The notes beneath the pieces are model-generated. The model searched no databases, had not been told where the DNA came from, and saw only the letters and a list, made by a program, of their open reading frames with translations. A program made the position numbers and the translations under genes. DNA of 45,942 nt from NCBI GenBank assembly GCA_020048335.1, contig JAIFMS010000159.1, positions 1-45,942 on the forward strand, in the 5' to 3' direction. Origin of the DNA: Methylococcaceae bacterium. Lineage in GTDB: Bacteria > Pseudomonadota > Gammaproteobacteria > Methylococcales > Methylomonadaceae. How positions within the stretch are numbered: the first letter of the stretch is position 1; every line of letters begins with the position of its first letter. Below are positions 1 through 7,760 of this stretch, piece by piece.

Positions 1-1
1 A

Positions 2-322
2 AATTTAGCTGAGATTACCGTAGAAACGCTTTTAACCATTCCAACTAAGGATTTACAGGCTTTTCAGGAAACATTGAGTGAAGCGATTAATCAACGTAAA
101 GTGCAAGATAAAATTGAACTGCATAACGAAGTACACGCCTTAGTTTCAAATCGTGGCTATTCCTTAGATGAATTATTAGGCAATCCACCTAAGAAAATTA
201 AAGTGGCTAAATATAGAAACCCTAGTAATAGCAAACAAGTTTGGGCAGGGCGCGGTAGAAAACCCAATTGGCTGCTTGAATTAATTGCAGCAGGCAGAAG
301 TGTAGAAGAGTTTAAGATTTAA
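2..322 (+). CDS. H-NS-family nucleoid protein, 5' end cut by window
   Basis: The frame is open from the first bases of the window, so this is the C-terminal part (about 106 residues) of a longer gene. A TTG at 74 could start a shorter product, but the residues before it (around IPTKDLQAFQETL) look like the coiled oligomerisation helix of the family, so I treat it as truncated. The C-terminus carries the H-NS/StpA-type DNA-binding signature, with YRNPSNSKQVWAGRGRKPNW followed by LLELIAAG. Such proteins bind curved AT-rich DNA as oligomers and silence horizontally acquired or stress genes. A strong hairpin follows the stop. The family assignment is firm; the regulon cannot be judged. Confidence 0.85.
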   Translation, partial: NLAEITVETLLTIPTKDLQAFQETLSEAINQRKVQDKIELHNEVHALVSNRGYSLDELLGNPPKKIKVAKYRNPSNSKQVWAGRGRKPNWLLELIAAGRSVEEFKI

Positions 323-328
323 TTTTAG

Positions 329-371
329 CCCCCTTTATTTAAAGTGAAAAAGCAGCTTTTTTTAAAGGGGG
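329..371. terminator. Bidirectional terminator between H-NS-like gene and Rieske gene
   Basis: CCCCCTTTA at 329-337 pairs with TAAAGGGGG at 363-371. An inner stem AAAAAG/CTTTTT is also present (347-352 with 356-361). It lies between two convergent genes, and A/T runs on both sides would allow termination in both directions. Confidence 0.75.
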
Positions 372-381
372 ATTTAAAACC

Positions 382-693
382 TTAATCTTCTTTCACAAAG
401 ACCTTTCCTGCATCAATTCGAGTGGGAAAACAACGCATAGCTTCATAGGCAGGTGCGGATTTAACCTGCCCAGTTTTTACACAAAACCGCGCACCATGTC
501 GCGAGCAAATAATTTCATCGCCTTCTATACGACCACTGGCTATTTCTGTGCCATCGTGAGTACAAACATCTTCAATCGCATAAAAGTTATCGTCTAATTT
601 AAAGACTGCAATCGCCGTTCCCTCTATCTCAATTACGGTGTTTTCACCATTTGCTAATCCATCGACCGCAATTACTTCAACCCAGTCACTCAT
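382..693 (-). CDS. Rieske [2Fe-2S] ferredoxin
   Basis: A 103-residue stand-alone Rieske protein. The cluster-binding motifs are visible: C-T-H near residue 43 and C-S-R-H-G near residue 64, spaced as in dioxygenase ferredoxins and NirD-like proteins. There is no signal peptide or membrane segment, so it should be a cytoplasmic one-electron carrier. It is the last gene of a minus-strand run with the MTA/SAH deaminase (29 nt upstream) and the SPFH protein. No oxygenase partner is seen here, so its redox partner is unknown. Confidence 0.88.
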   Translation of the reverse strand: MSDWVEVIAVDGLANGENTVIEIEGTAIAVFKLDDNFYAIEDVCTHDGTEIASGRIEGDEIICSRHGARFCVKTGQVKSAPAYEAMRCFPTRIDAGKVFVKED

Positions 694-722
694 TATTTTC
701 CCTCTTTATCTTCAATTGTTAA

Positions 723-2033
723 TTAAACAGATAATTTAAGCTGCCACGCTTTAACCTGCGCCCGCAATTGTTGTTCATCAAAACTAAGCAGTTGCCGTTG
801 TTTTAATAGGTGTTTTCCTGCTACCCAGACATCAGTTACTTGATGCCGAGACGCTGAATAAACCAATTGCGCAATCGGATGATATAACGGTTGGGTATAT
901 AAACAGTCCAAATCAATCGCCACCACATCCGCCGCTTTTCCTACCTCTAATGAACCACAAATCTTTTCCAGCCCCAAGGCTTTTGCCCCATTGAGGGTTG
1001 CCATTTTTAACACCGTCATCGCACTCACCGCACTTGCATCGTGTGCCACCCCTTTGGCAAGTAACGCCGCTGTACGCATTTCACCCAGCATATCTAAATC
1101 ATCATTACTTGCTGCACCATCTGTGCCTAATGCGACATTAATGCCTGCCGCCAAGCATTGTGCGAGGGGATGAAAACCACTGGCAAGTTTTAAATTGGAC
1201 TCAGGGCAATGCACAATCTGCACGCCTGTTTGTGCCACTAAGGCAATTTCAGCCGCGCTGAGTTGGGTCATGTGTACCGCAACACAGCGCGAGTTGAGTA
1301 AATCTAATGCAGCGAGCCGTTGCAAAGGGCTTTGCCCTGTTTGTGCTTGCTGTTGTTGAATTTCTTGCACGGATTCATGCAGATGAATATGGACAGGAAT
1401 AGCCAGTTGTTTGGCATACGCGGCAATTTTTTTAAAGGATTCATCGGAGACAGTATAAGGGGCGTGCGGGGCAAACGCGGTGGAAATCAGCGGTTGTTGT
1501 TGCAAGGAGTCATGCAAGGCCAGTCCTTTTTGCAGATAGTGCGCCGAATTTTCTGCCCAAGCACTGGGAAAATCCATGATAATCAAGCCGATACAAGCCC
1601 GCATTCCGTGTTTAATGGCTTGCTGTGCAGTAATTTCAGGAAAAAAATACATATCGTTAAAACAGGTTGTGCCACTGGACAGCATTTCTGCAATCGCTAA
1701 ATCTGTCCCCGTTTTGACAAAATCGGCACTCAGCCATTTTTTTTCTAACGGCCAAATATGATTTTCCAACCAATCCATCAGCGGCAAATCATCAGCAATA
1801 CCCCGCAACAAGGTCATTGCCGCATGAGTATGTGTATTGACAAACCCAGGAATTAACGCATGGTCGGTTAACGTATGTTCAATATCGCCTTGATAGCGTT
1901 GCCGCGCTTGCAGAGTGGGTAACAAATCAATAATTAGCCCCGCATCAATCACCAAGCTAAAGTGTTCATGTACGGTATTTTCAGGTTCTACAGGAATAAT
2001 CCAACGTGCGTGAATCACGCTATCGACTTGCAT
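723..2033 (-). CDS. mtaD: 5-methylthioadenosine/S-adenosylhomocysteine deaminase (TRZ/ATZ amidohydrolase)
   Basis: About 436 residues of the amidohydrolase superfamily. Metal-binding motifs are PGFVNTHTHAAMTLLRG near the N-terminus, the HIHLHES region mid-protein, and GTDGAASNDDLDMLGE near residue 300, which is typical of the MTA/SAH deaminase branch. It deaminates methylthioadenosine or S-adenosylhomocysteine in methionine salvage. I chose the ATG at 2033 because it overlaps the upstream stop as TAATG, with GGGAG just before it; the frame stays open further upstream but that part reads through the upstream gene. Substrate preference among TRZ/ATZ relatives is inferred. Confidence 0.87.
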   Translation of the reverse strand: MQVDSVIHARWIIPVEPENTVHEHFSLVIDAGLIIDLLPTLQARQRYQGDIEHTLTDHALIPGFVNTHTHAAMTLLRGIADDLPLMDWLENHIWPLEKKWLSADFVKTGTDLAIAEMLSSGTTCFNDMYFFPEITAQQAIKHGMRACIGLIIMDFPSAWAENSAHYLQKGLALHDSLQQQPLISTAFAPHAPYTVSDESFKKIAAYAKQLAIPVHIHLHESVQEIQQQQAQTGQSPLQRLAALDLLNSRCVAVHMTQLSAAEIALVAQTGVQIVHCPESNLKLASGFHPLAQCLAAGINVALGTDGAASNDDLDMLGEMRTAALLAKGVAHDASAVSAMTVLKMATLNGAKALGLEKICGSLEVGKAADVVAIDLDCLYTQPLYHPIAQLVYSASRHQVTDVWVAGKHLLKQRQLLSFDEQQLRAQVKAWQLKLSV

Positions 2034-3004
2034 TATCTCCCACCCGGGGAGGCAATTGGCACAACAATAGCTTGTTGACTGCCCGAGCCGCCAACAACTT
2101 GGGGTGATTGTCCATTCCAATTTAATTGCGCTCGGGCTTGTAAATAACGAATATACAAATCAGGACTGTTATTGAAAGCGGCTATTTCCAATTTCAACCG
2201 TGCCGCTTGTCCCTCGCCATCTAAAATCTGCTTAGTTTTGTCCGCTTCTGCACGAATCACCGCCGATTTTGCCGCACCTGTTGCCGACTCAATGGCAGAA
2301 TCGGCTTGCCCTTTTGCCGCAATCACTTTTTGCTGGGCTTTTGCTGTTTCAACCACTTGCTTGTTTTGTTCGGCAACGGCATCGTTTTTAGCACGCACCG
2401 CATTTTCATTGGATTCGACAAAAGTGGGGGAATAAATAATTTGGGCAATTTGCAAACTGTGCGGTTGTAGCCCAAATTGCTCAGTGACTGCCTCAAAAAC
2501 CGCTTGCGTCACTTCGCTTTGAATCGCTTCGCGGTTTTGGGAAATAGAGGTGGTATTTTGTTTGTTAAATATCCGTCCCGCCCTATCGCGCACCACGGGA
2601 ATGATGCTGTCTGCCACATCAACATTACCTGTTTTTCCCACTTCATACAGCAAATGATTGACCTTATTGCGGGGGATGGTAAAGTTAAAATTCATATCAA
2701 GGGTAATTTTTTGATTATCCACGGTATTGACATCAAAAGGCGGAATATGCAGCGTGGTTAAACTCACTTGCACCACGTCCACCGTATCAATAAAAGGAAG
2801 TTTTAAATGCGGTCCTGCGGCTAGCGGGTCTCTATATAACACATTTCCCATCCGGCGCACATTCGCCATTTCAGATGGATTGACCACATAAACGGCACTT
2901 GAAAATAACACAACGGCGGCGATGAAACCTGCCCCTATTTTAAACCACGCTCCGCTGGTATTGACTGTTGTAACCGCATTAACACCATTTTTTAATAGCC
3001 CCAT
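2033..3004 (-). CDS. SPFH/prohibitin-family membrane protein
   Basis: A 323-residue protein. One N-terminal membrane segment (about residues 22-42) is followed by an SPFH/band-7 domain (about 45-215), then an Ala/Glu/Lys-rich helical region (about 215-270) expected to form coiled coil. This layout is that of prohibitins, HflC and stomatins, which assemble into membrane rings that organise microdomains or modulate proteases such as FtsH. No hflK, hflX or nfeD neighbour is present, so I call it generically. It starts the operon with the MTA/SAH deaminase, translationally coupled through TAATG. Confidence 0.85.
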   Translation of the reverse strand: MGLLKNGVNAVTTVNTSGAWFKIGAGFIAAVVLFSSAVYVVNPSEMANVRRMGNVLYRDPLAAGPHLKLPFIDTVDVVQVSLTTLHIPPFDVNTVDNQKITLDMNFNFTIPRNKVNHLLYEVGKTGNVDVADSIIPVVRDRAGRIFNKQNTTSISQNREAIQSEVTQAVFEAVTEQFGLQPHSLQIAQIIYSPTFVESNENAVRAKNDAVAEQNKQVVETAKAQQKVIAAKGQADSAIESATGAAKSAVIRAEADKTKQILDGEGQAARLKLEIAAFNNSPDLYIRYLQARAQLNWNGQSPQVVGGSGSQQAIVVPIASPGGR

Positions 3005-3145
3005 GATTTTATCTCCACAAAAAATCTATCGCATAGATTACAATAAAACTTTCTTTTAACCTGTTCCACGTTTTTTGTAAAGCACTGCTTAAGCGTGCTG
3101 TGAAACCTTAATCTAAAAATTTAATTTCAAAAAGGATAGTCTATT

Positions 3146-3772
3146 ATGAAAAAATTAATGTTGTTATTACTGTTGTCACAACCTGTGATAGCACAAGCGG
3201 AGGTTACGATTTCTGCCAACGTGCCAGCGCAGGCTAAAACGGTGGAAGGATTTGTGCCAAAGGGATGGAAGATTGAGCAGAAAATAGTGGGCGACTTAAA
3301 TAAGGATAATATACCCGATACCGTTTTGGAATTAATTCAGCAACCTGTTGCAGCAGACGCTGATCCACAAAGAAAGCTGATTATCATTTTGCAAAATAAA
3401 GATAAAAGTTTGCATAAAGTGGCTGTCGCAGAAAAGCTATTGGCATGTCCTATTTGTATGGGAACGGTGGGAACGAATGCCGATATTAGCATTGTGAAAG
3501 GCGTGTTAATTGTTGACCATTTAACAGGTTCGCGCGAAACACAAGATACTATTCAGCGGTTTCGCTATGACGATAAAAGCGGGCGTTTTTTATTAATCGG
3601 AGCAGATATTGTCACAAATGACAGATTAACTTTAGATGGCACAAGCCAAAGCACCAATTATTTAACGGGTGAACAAATCATTGAAACGATAAAAAAGGAG
3701 AAAGTGGTTTCTAAGAAAAAATCAAAATTAGCCGTAAAGCCTACCTTTATTGAAGATGTTTCAAATCAATGA
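3146..3772 (+). CDS. Secreted protein with a DxNxDxxxD calcium-loop-like motif
   Basis: 208 residues. A clear Sec signal peptide (MKKLMLLLLLSQPVIAQAEV) gives cleavage after AQA. The mature part has GDLNKDNIPDTVLEL near residue 50, a dockerin/FG-GAP-like calcium loop, and a C-P-I-C pair near residue 100, then a lysine-rich tail. Similar periplasmic proteins are known only as hypotheticals to me. It is transcribed divergently from the SPFH operon, with an AAGGATAG ribosome site upstream of ATG. Function unknown. Confidence 0.75.
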   Translation: MKKLMLLLLLSQPVIAQAEVTISANVPAQAKTVEGFVPKGWKIEQKIVGDLNKDNIPDTVLELIQQPVAADADPQRKLIIILQNKDKSLHKVAVAEKLLACPICMGTVGTNADISIVKGVLIVDHLTGSRETQDTIQRFRYDDKSGRFLLIGADIVTNDRLTLDGTSQSTNYLTGEQIIETIKKEKVVSKKKSKLAVKPTFIEDVSNQ

Positions 3773-3789
3773 GGGTTACTTTTTTTTAC

Positions 3790-4545
3790 TTAATGGCATT
3801 TAGCGACAGTTTCAATCGTCAATTTAGGTTGATAGCTTGTTAAAGAAGGGGCTAATTGGGATTTAGTTTTTTCACTTTTAAGGCGTAAATAAATCAGTGA
3901 CCCTGTTTTGGGAATTTTTCTAAGATACGCATAAATTTGTTTTGCGCGTAAACTGCGTTGTGTCGTTAAAGCGCGGTCTTGTTCGGTAAAAATACCAAAA
4001 GAAAGGTCGCCTAAAAAAGGCTTTTCTTTGATTAAAAAGACCTCGCGTACCCCTAAGCTTTTGGCAATTTGCAGATTTTTGCGCGATTGCTCTAAACGCG
4101 CCGCAGCAGGATAATACACTTGATAACTAACGCCTATTACTTTGTTTTTACTTAGCTTTCGTGCCGCAGAATAGAGTCCTGCTTGCTGCTTTAACCAGTT
4201 ATCTGCATCGGCTGGTGTGGCAAAGTGACCAATTTGATAGCATTGTTTTTTTAGTGGCACGACAACAGGGGCGGGTTTGGGGACGGGAGCTTTAAAAACA
4301 GGGTGTTCGATATTATTACCTGTTTGGGCGGATGCAATGGTTTGAACAGGGGGATTTAGATTTGCAGTGACCGTAAGATTATTTGACGGAATTTGTTCCA
4401 CTTCAGCGAGCAATTGAATCTGTTTAGATTGATTTTCAACCTGTGCAATTTGAGACGAGTTTGGCTTGTCAAAGCCGCCTTCATTATATTGCCAAAAGAA
4501 AAAGAATAAATTTGCCAATAGCGTGATAAAAAACAGAATTTTCAT
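3790..4545 (-). CDS. SPOR-like inner-membrane-anchored protein
   Basis: 251 residues. The N-terminal segment ILFFITLLANLFFFFWQY is a single membrane anchor. It is followed by a low-complexity Pro/Val linker to about residue 98, and a C-terminal domain opening with CYQIGHFATPADADNWLK, in the style of SPOR domains that bind denuded peptidoglycan. The rest, with FLGDLSFGIFTEQDRA, fits the repeat symmetry of SPOR folds. It lies 9 nt downstream of coaX and is probably co-transcribed. The SPOR call rests on pattern, not on a profile search. Confidence 0.65.
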   Translation of the reverse strand: MKILFFITLLANLFFFFWQYNEGGFDKPNSSQIAQVENQSKQIQLLAEVEQIPSNNLTVTANLNPPVQTIASAQTGNNIEHPVFKAPVPKPAPVVVPLKKQCYQIGHFATPADADNWLKQQAGLYSAARKLSKNKVIGVSYQVYYPAAARLEQSRKNLQIAKSLGVREVFLIKEKPFLGDLSFGIFTEQDRALTTQRSLRAKQIYAYLRKIPKTGSLIYLRLKSEKTKSQLAPSLTSYQPKLTIETVAKCH

Positions 4546-4554
4546 AATGCGAAG

Positions 4555-5277
4555 TTAAGCAACAAGGGATAAGCCTTTTAGGACTAAATCAGGGTCGATG
4601 ATGACAGGTTGTGACAAGTGAGCGGCAATCAGCAGCGCGTCTCCCCCTGTTAATAATAGCATAGCAGGGGCAGGTTGTTGTTTTAGGGTCTGCTCAATTA
4701 AACCAACAGCGGCATAGAGTGTGCCAGTGAAAATAGCTGCATCGGTAAATGTTGCCAGTTGTGCAGGATAGGTTTGGCTGGAAAAATTTAACTTGGCGGT
4801 ATTGGTGGTAAGTGATTTTTTCATTAGGGTTAAACCAGGGGCGATAACGCCCCCTGCATGAATGCCGTGCGCGTTGATAAAGTCAAGGGTAATCGCAGAG
4901 CCACAATCGACTATCCAAGCGGCTTGTTGATACTGTTGCCAAGTGGCAAGTAAACACAGCCAACGGTCAACCCCTAATTTTTCAGGTTGCTGATAACCGC
5001 TGGTCACACCAAAGTTTTTAGCCGTTGCCTGCGCAATGCTTACTTCGATGTTTGACCATAACTGCTGCGCTAGTTCAATGATGCCGCTAACAATGTCAGG
5101 CGCGGCGACAGAGGAGATAGCGAGTTTTTCTGGGGGGGGTAACGATTGCCAGCGCGCTTGTAATTGGGTTTGCCAAGCGGTTTCTTTATAGGCTAAAGCA
5201 GGAAAGGTTTGTAAAGTTTGCGCGTGTTCGCAGCCCCATTTTAAGCGTGTATTGCCAATGTCGATGAGTATTTTCAT
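4555..5277 (-). CDS. coaX: Type III pantothenate kinase
   Basis: 240 residues matching CoaX in length. The phosphate-binding motif DIGNTRLKWG is at the N-terminus; LGVDRWLCLLA (about residue 103) and WIVDCGSAITLDF (about 120) are the other ASKHA-fold signatures. The enzyme phosphorylates pantothenate in the first committed step of coenzyme A synthesis, is insensitive to CoA feedback and needs a monovalent cation. In many gammaproteobacteria coaX follows birA; here it is first in its operon, followed by the SPOR-like gene, and divergent from sdhE with a 39-nt gap. Confidence 0.93.
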   Translation of the reverse strand: MKILIDIGNTRLKWGCEHAQTLQTFPALAYKETAWQTQLQARWQSLPPPEKLAISSVAAPDIVSGIIELAQQLWSNIEVSIAQATAKNFGVTSGYQQPEKLGVDRWLCLLATWQQYQQAAWIVDCGSAITLDFINAHGIHAGGVIAPGLTLMKKSLTTNTAKLNFSSQTYPAQLATFTDAAIFTGTLYAAVGLIEQTLKQQPAPAMLLLTGGDALLIAAHLSQPVIIDPDLVLKGLSLVA

Positions 5278-5316
5278 GCGGTCTATTAATTTTTTTAGAA
5301 CAAAGAAGGAAGCGTT

Positions 5317-5556
5317 TTGAAACGAGTAGCAAAATTAACTTGGCAATGTCGGCGCGGGACACAGGAGTTGGATAAATTATTGTTGCGGTATTTACAGCAG
5401 TGTTATCTTGGCGCGTCTCTTTTTGAACAGCAGCAATTTGAACACTTGCTAGACTTGCCAGATAATCAGTTATTGCAGTTGTTTTTTAATCCCAATCAGG
5501 AACAGACAGAATTTGCCGCGCTTATTTCCAACATCCGCCAACGTAGCTCTGTTTGA
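5317..5556 (+). CDS. sdhE: FAD assembly factor SdhE
   Basis: 79 residues with the SdhE/YgfY architecture: a short basic start, RRGTQELDKLLLRYL near residue 12 containing the RGxxE motif for flavinylation, and FEHLLDLPDNQLLQLFF, the DxxL helix. SdhE promotes covalent FAD attachment to succinate dehydrogenase and fumarate reductase. The start is TTG at 5317, preceded closely by AAGGAAG. The next gene (YgfX-like) overlaps its end, as in Escherichia coli. Confidence 0.9.
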   Translation: MKRVAKLTWQCRRGTQELDKLLLRYLQQCYLGASLFEQQQFEHLLDLPDNQLLQLFFNPNQEQTEFAALISNIRQRSSV

Positions 5557-5956
5557 AATTCACAAGTCACGCAGGCTATTATTTTTATTGCTGTTTTTGC
5601 ATAGCAGCGCGATAGTAGCTGGGTTGAGCAACGGCTTGGCGTGGTTTTATAAACTGTTTATCTGTGTTGCAATTGTAATAAGTTTATGGCGTTGTTTGCA
5701 ACGGGAATGGTTTAATTTTCAATCCTATAGTCTTTGTTACAAAAAGACGGACTGGTTTATAAACGTTGCACAGGGCGATAGTCAGCTCTTGCAAATTTTA
5801 CCCACAACGGTTGTCACCACGCAGCTTATTGTGCTGCATTATCAGCAACTAAAAAAACACCAAGTTTTGATTTTTAAAGATAGTTTGACTGCTGCCGATT
5901 ATCGAACATTACAAGTTTTGCTAAAAATAACCTATTCTGTTAATCGTACAAAATAA
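5513..5956 (+). CDS. YgfX-like membrane protein (CptA family)
   Basis: Up to 147 residues with two adjacent hydrophobic segments (LLFLLLFLHSSAIVAG and FYKLFICVAIVISLW), then a soluble part ending near LTAADYRTLQVLLK. This is the shape of YgfX/CptA, described as a partner of SdhE/CptB in enterobacteria. The start is uncertain: TTG at 5513 lies inside sdhE, and a start such as CTG at 5549, overlapping the sdhE stop, would give a shorter protein. The toxin role reported for E. coli CptA is disputed and should not be assumed here. Confidence 0.7.
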   Translation: MPRLFPTSANVALFEIHKSRRLLFLLLFLHSSAIVAGLSNGLAWFYKLFICVAIVISLWRCLQREWFNFQSYSLCYKKTDWFINVAQGDSQLLQILPTTVVTTQLIVLHYQQLKKHQVLIFKDSLTAADYRTLQVLLKITYSVNRTK

Positions 5957-6183
5957 AAAGCCCACTCGACGTGGGCTCTGTGTGCAGATTTATTATTGTT
6001 ATTAGTTCTACGCTACTGCTACAAGAGCAGATGATGTGTATAAGCTGTTATATTATTATTATTATTGCCGTATAGGCCGCTCTCCTCCTCCTTACGTTTG
6101 GTCAGTTGACCTTGCCTAATCCGTTAAGCTTAGGTTCAGTTTAAGGTATTAAAACCGACTCGTCTAGAAAAAAATTTTTTTTT
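5947..6183 (-). ncRNA. Candidate leftward small RNA or long bepA 3' UTR
   Basis: The gap 5957-6300 (344 nt) has no convincing protein gene. Read on the minus strand it has a TATAAT box at 6195-6190 without a good -35, then an A/T tract (6168-6183), CCTAA...TTAGG and GGTCA..TGACC hairpins, a purine block AAGGAGGAGGAG, an (AAT) repeat, and the terminator at 5951-5977. That pattern suits a small RNA of about 235 nt or the untranslated tail of the bepA mRNA, since no other terminator follows bepA. No known RNA family was recognised. Confidence 0.25.
5951..5977 (-). terminator. Minus-strand intrinsic terminator
   Basis: AGCCCAC (5959-5965) pairs with GTGGGCT (5971-5977) around the loop TCGAC. On the minus strand it is followed by TTTTTATTT; on the plus strand there is no T run. 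It therefore terminates leftward transcription coming from the bepA side, although it sits just after the ygfX-like stop. Confidence 0.6.
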
Positions 6184-6300
6184 AAACAAATTATAGTGTC
6201 GAGTCAAAAACGTATTTATAATACAATGGGTTACAATGTATTAGTAAGCTCTAATTTAAGAAATCCACTGGCAAGTAGCGCGGTATTTTCAGAATTTAAA

Positions 6301-7758
6301 TTAACGCTCTTCACGTTGTTGTTTTGCTTCCAATATAAAAAAGCGTAGCCGTTCTTCCAATACTTCTGCCAAATAACTGTCCAACGGGCGCATTTTTTGA
6401 GCCAGTTTAATTTGCAAAATCGCCGTTTCTGTCTGACCTATCGCATAGTAATATTCAGCTAAATAACGGTGCGATTGGGCTAATTGATTCAAATCCGCAT
6501 ACGATTGTGACATGAACTCTAAATATAACAGTTGCTCTTGTTTGACATTGGCTAACGACTTTAAAACCTGTTGGGCGGCTTTGGCTTGCCCTGCTTTCAA
6601 TAAACTGCTGACATAATCAAACTTAATGGCATAATTATTGGGAAAGCGTTTGATAGCTTGTTGATAGATTTTAACAGCTTTATCATACTGTTTTCCCTCT
6701 AAAAATACCCGCGCTAACCCTGTTAAATAATGCGGTTGCTCAGGATAACGGTTGACTAAGTCCTGCAAGCCTTGTTCGGCGAGTCCCATTTTTTGCATTT
6801 TCAAATAGCTCAACGCTTCACCATATTGGGCAACCGCCCGTTGTTCGGTGAGACCTTGTAATTTAGTCAATTGAAAATAACGCAAGGTTGTCGGAGTATC
6901 CGTTTGAGTTAAAACACGCAATTTGGCTTTAATCAAAGCATAAGTTAAAGAATCAGGATATTGCCGATAAGGATACTGCTCGGCACGTCCTCGGGTATCC
7001 GAAATCCTAGAAACGGTGACAGGATGGGTTCGCAAAAATTCAGGAATGCCCGTCCCATAAAAACGGGTAGATTGTTCTAAACGTTCAAAAAAAAGGGGCA
7101 TACTGCGTGGGTCATAATTGGCGGTCGCTAAGGTTTGCATTCCAATTCGGTCGGCCTCTTGTTCATTATCGCGGGTAAAATCAATTTGCGCCTGCATACT
7201 GCCCGCTTGAATTGCCATAATGGCCGCTTGTCCCATCTGCGGATTTTTTATCCCCAATAAAATCGCCGCCAACGTTGCTGCCGCGGTGGGAATTGACAAG
7301 CGACTTGCCGCTTCAAAGGCGCGATAAAGATGGCGTTGCGTCACATGAGCAATTTCATGTGCCATTACCGAAGTTAATTCACTTTCTGCCTCGGTCATTA
7401 AAAATAAGCCCGAATTGACCCCAATATAGCCACCAGGCCCTGCAAACGCATTAATCGTATTATCTAAAACCACAAAAAAATAAAACGGTTGATTTGGATT
7501 GTCGCTATTTAAGGCAAGCTTTCGCCCGACAGATTGAATATAGTGCGAAATTTCAGCATCTTCGTTGACCTCAACTTGTGCATGAAGCTGTCTAAAAAAA
7601 GCCTCGCCCAGTTCTTTTTCTTGTGCAGGTGAAATCAATGCTCCTGAAGAATCGCCCATATCGGGCAGCTGGATTTTTTCAATATCTTTTGCCAAGGGCA
7701 GCGGTGAAAACAGTGCCAAACATAGGCTAAAACCCAAAATAGAATTAAATTTCATCAT
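6301..7758 (-). CDS. bepA: Periplasmic M48 metallopeptidase with TPR repeats, BepA type
   Basis: 485 residues, the usual BepA/YfgC length. A signal peptide is followed by an M48 catalytic domain with the zinc motif MAHEIAHVTQRHL near residue 133 and the third-ligand region FTRDNEQEADRIGMQ near residue 195. The C-terminal half has TPR-like helices (for example YLTGLARVFLEGKQYDKAVK). BepA works in the periplasm on stalled outer-membrane assembly intermediates such as LptD and at the BAM complex. It lies 2 nt downstream of the GGDEF-EAL gene, so both may share a transcript. Confidence 0.88.
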   Translation of the reverse strand: MMKFNSILGFSLCLALFSPLPLAKDIEKIQLPDMGDSSGALISPAQEKELGEAFFRQLHAQVEVNEDAEISHYIQSVGRKLALNSDNPNQPFYFFVVLDNTINAFAGPGGYIGVNSGLFLMTEAESELTSVMAHEIAHVTQRHLYRAFEAASRLSIPTAAATLAAILLGIKNPQMGQAAIMAIQAGSMQAQIDFTRDNEQEADRIGMQTLATANYDPRSMPLFFERLEQSTRFYGTGIPEFLRTHPVTVSRISDTRGRAEQYPYRQYPDSLTYALIKAKLRVLTQTDTPTTLRYFQLTKLQGLTEQRAVAQYGEALSYLKMQKMGLAEQGLQDLVNRYPEQPHYLTGLARVFLEGKQYDKAVKIYQQAIKRFPNNYAIKFDYVSSLLKAGQAKAAQQVLKSLANVKQEQLLYLEFMSQSYADLNQLAQSHRYLAEYYYAIGQTETAILQIKLAQKMRPLDSYLAEVLEERLRFFILEAKQQREER

Positions 7759-7760
7759 CT

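Noticed and set aside
991-1761. Plus-strand open frames inside the deaminase gene
   Set aside because: They lie antisense to a well-conserved enzyme and show no family features.
6031-6075. Short plus-strand frame with five consecutive Ile codons, resembling an amino-acid operon leader peptide
   Set aside because: No biosynthetic operon follows on the plus strand, there is no clear ribosome site, and the Ile run is simply an (ATT) repeat.
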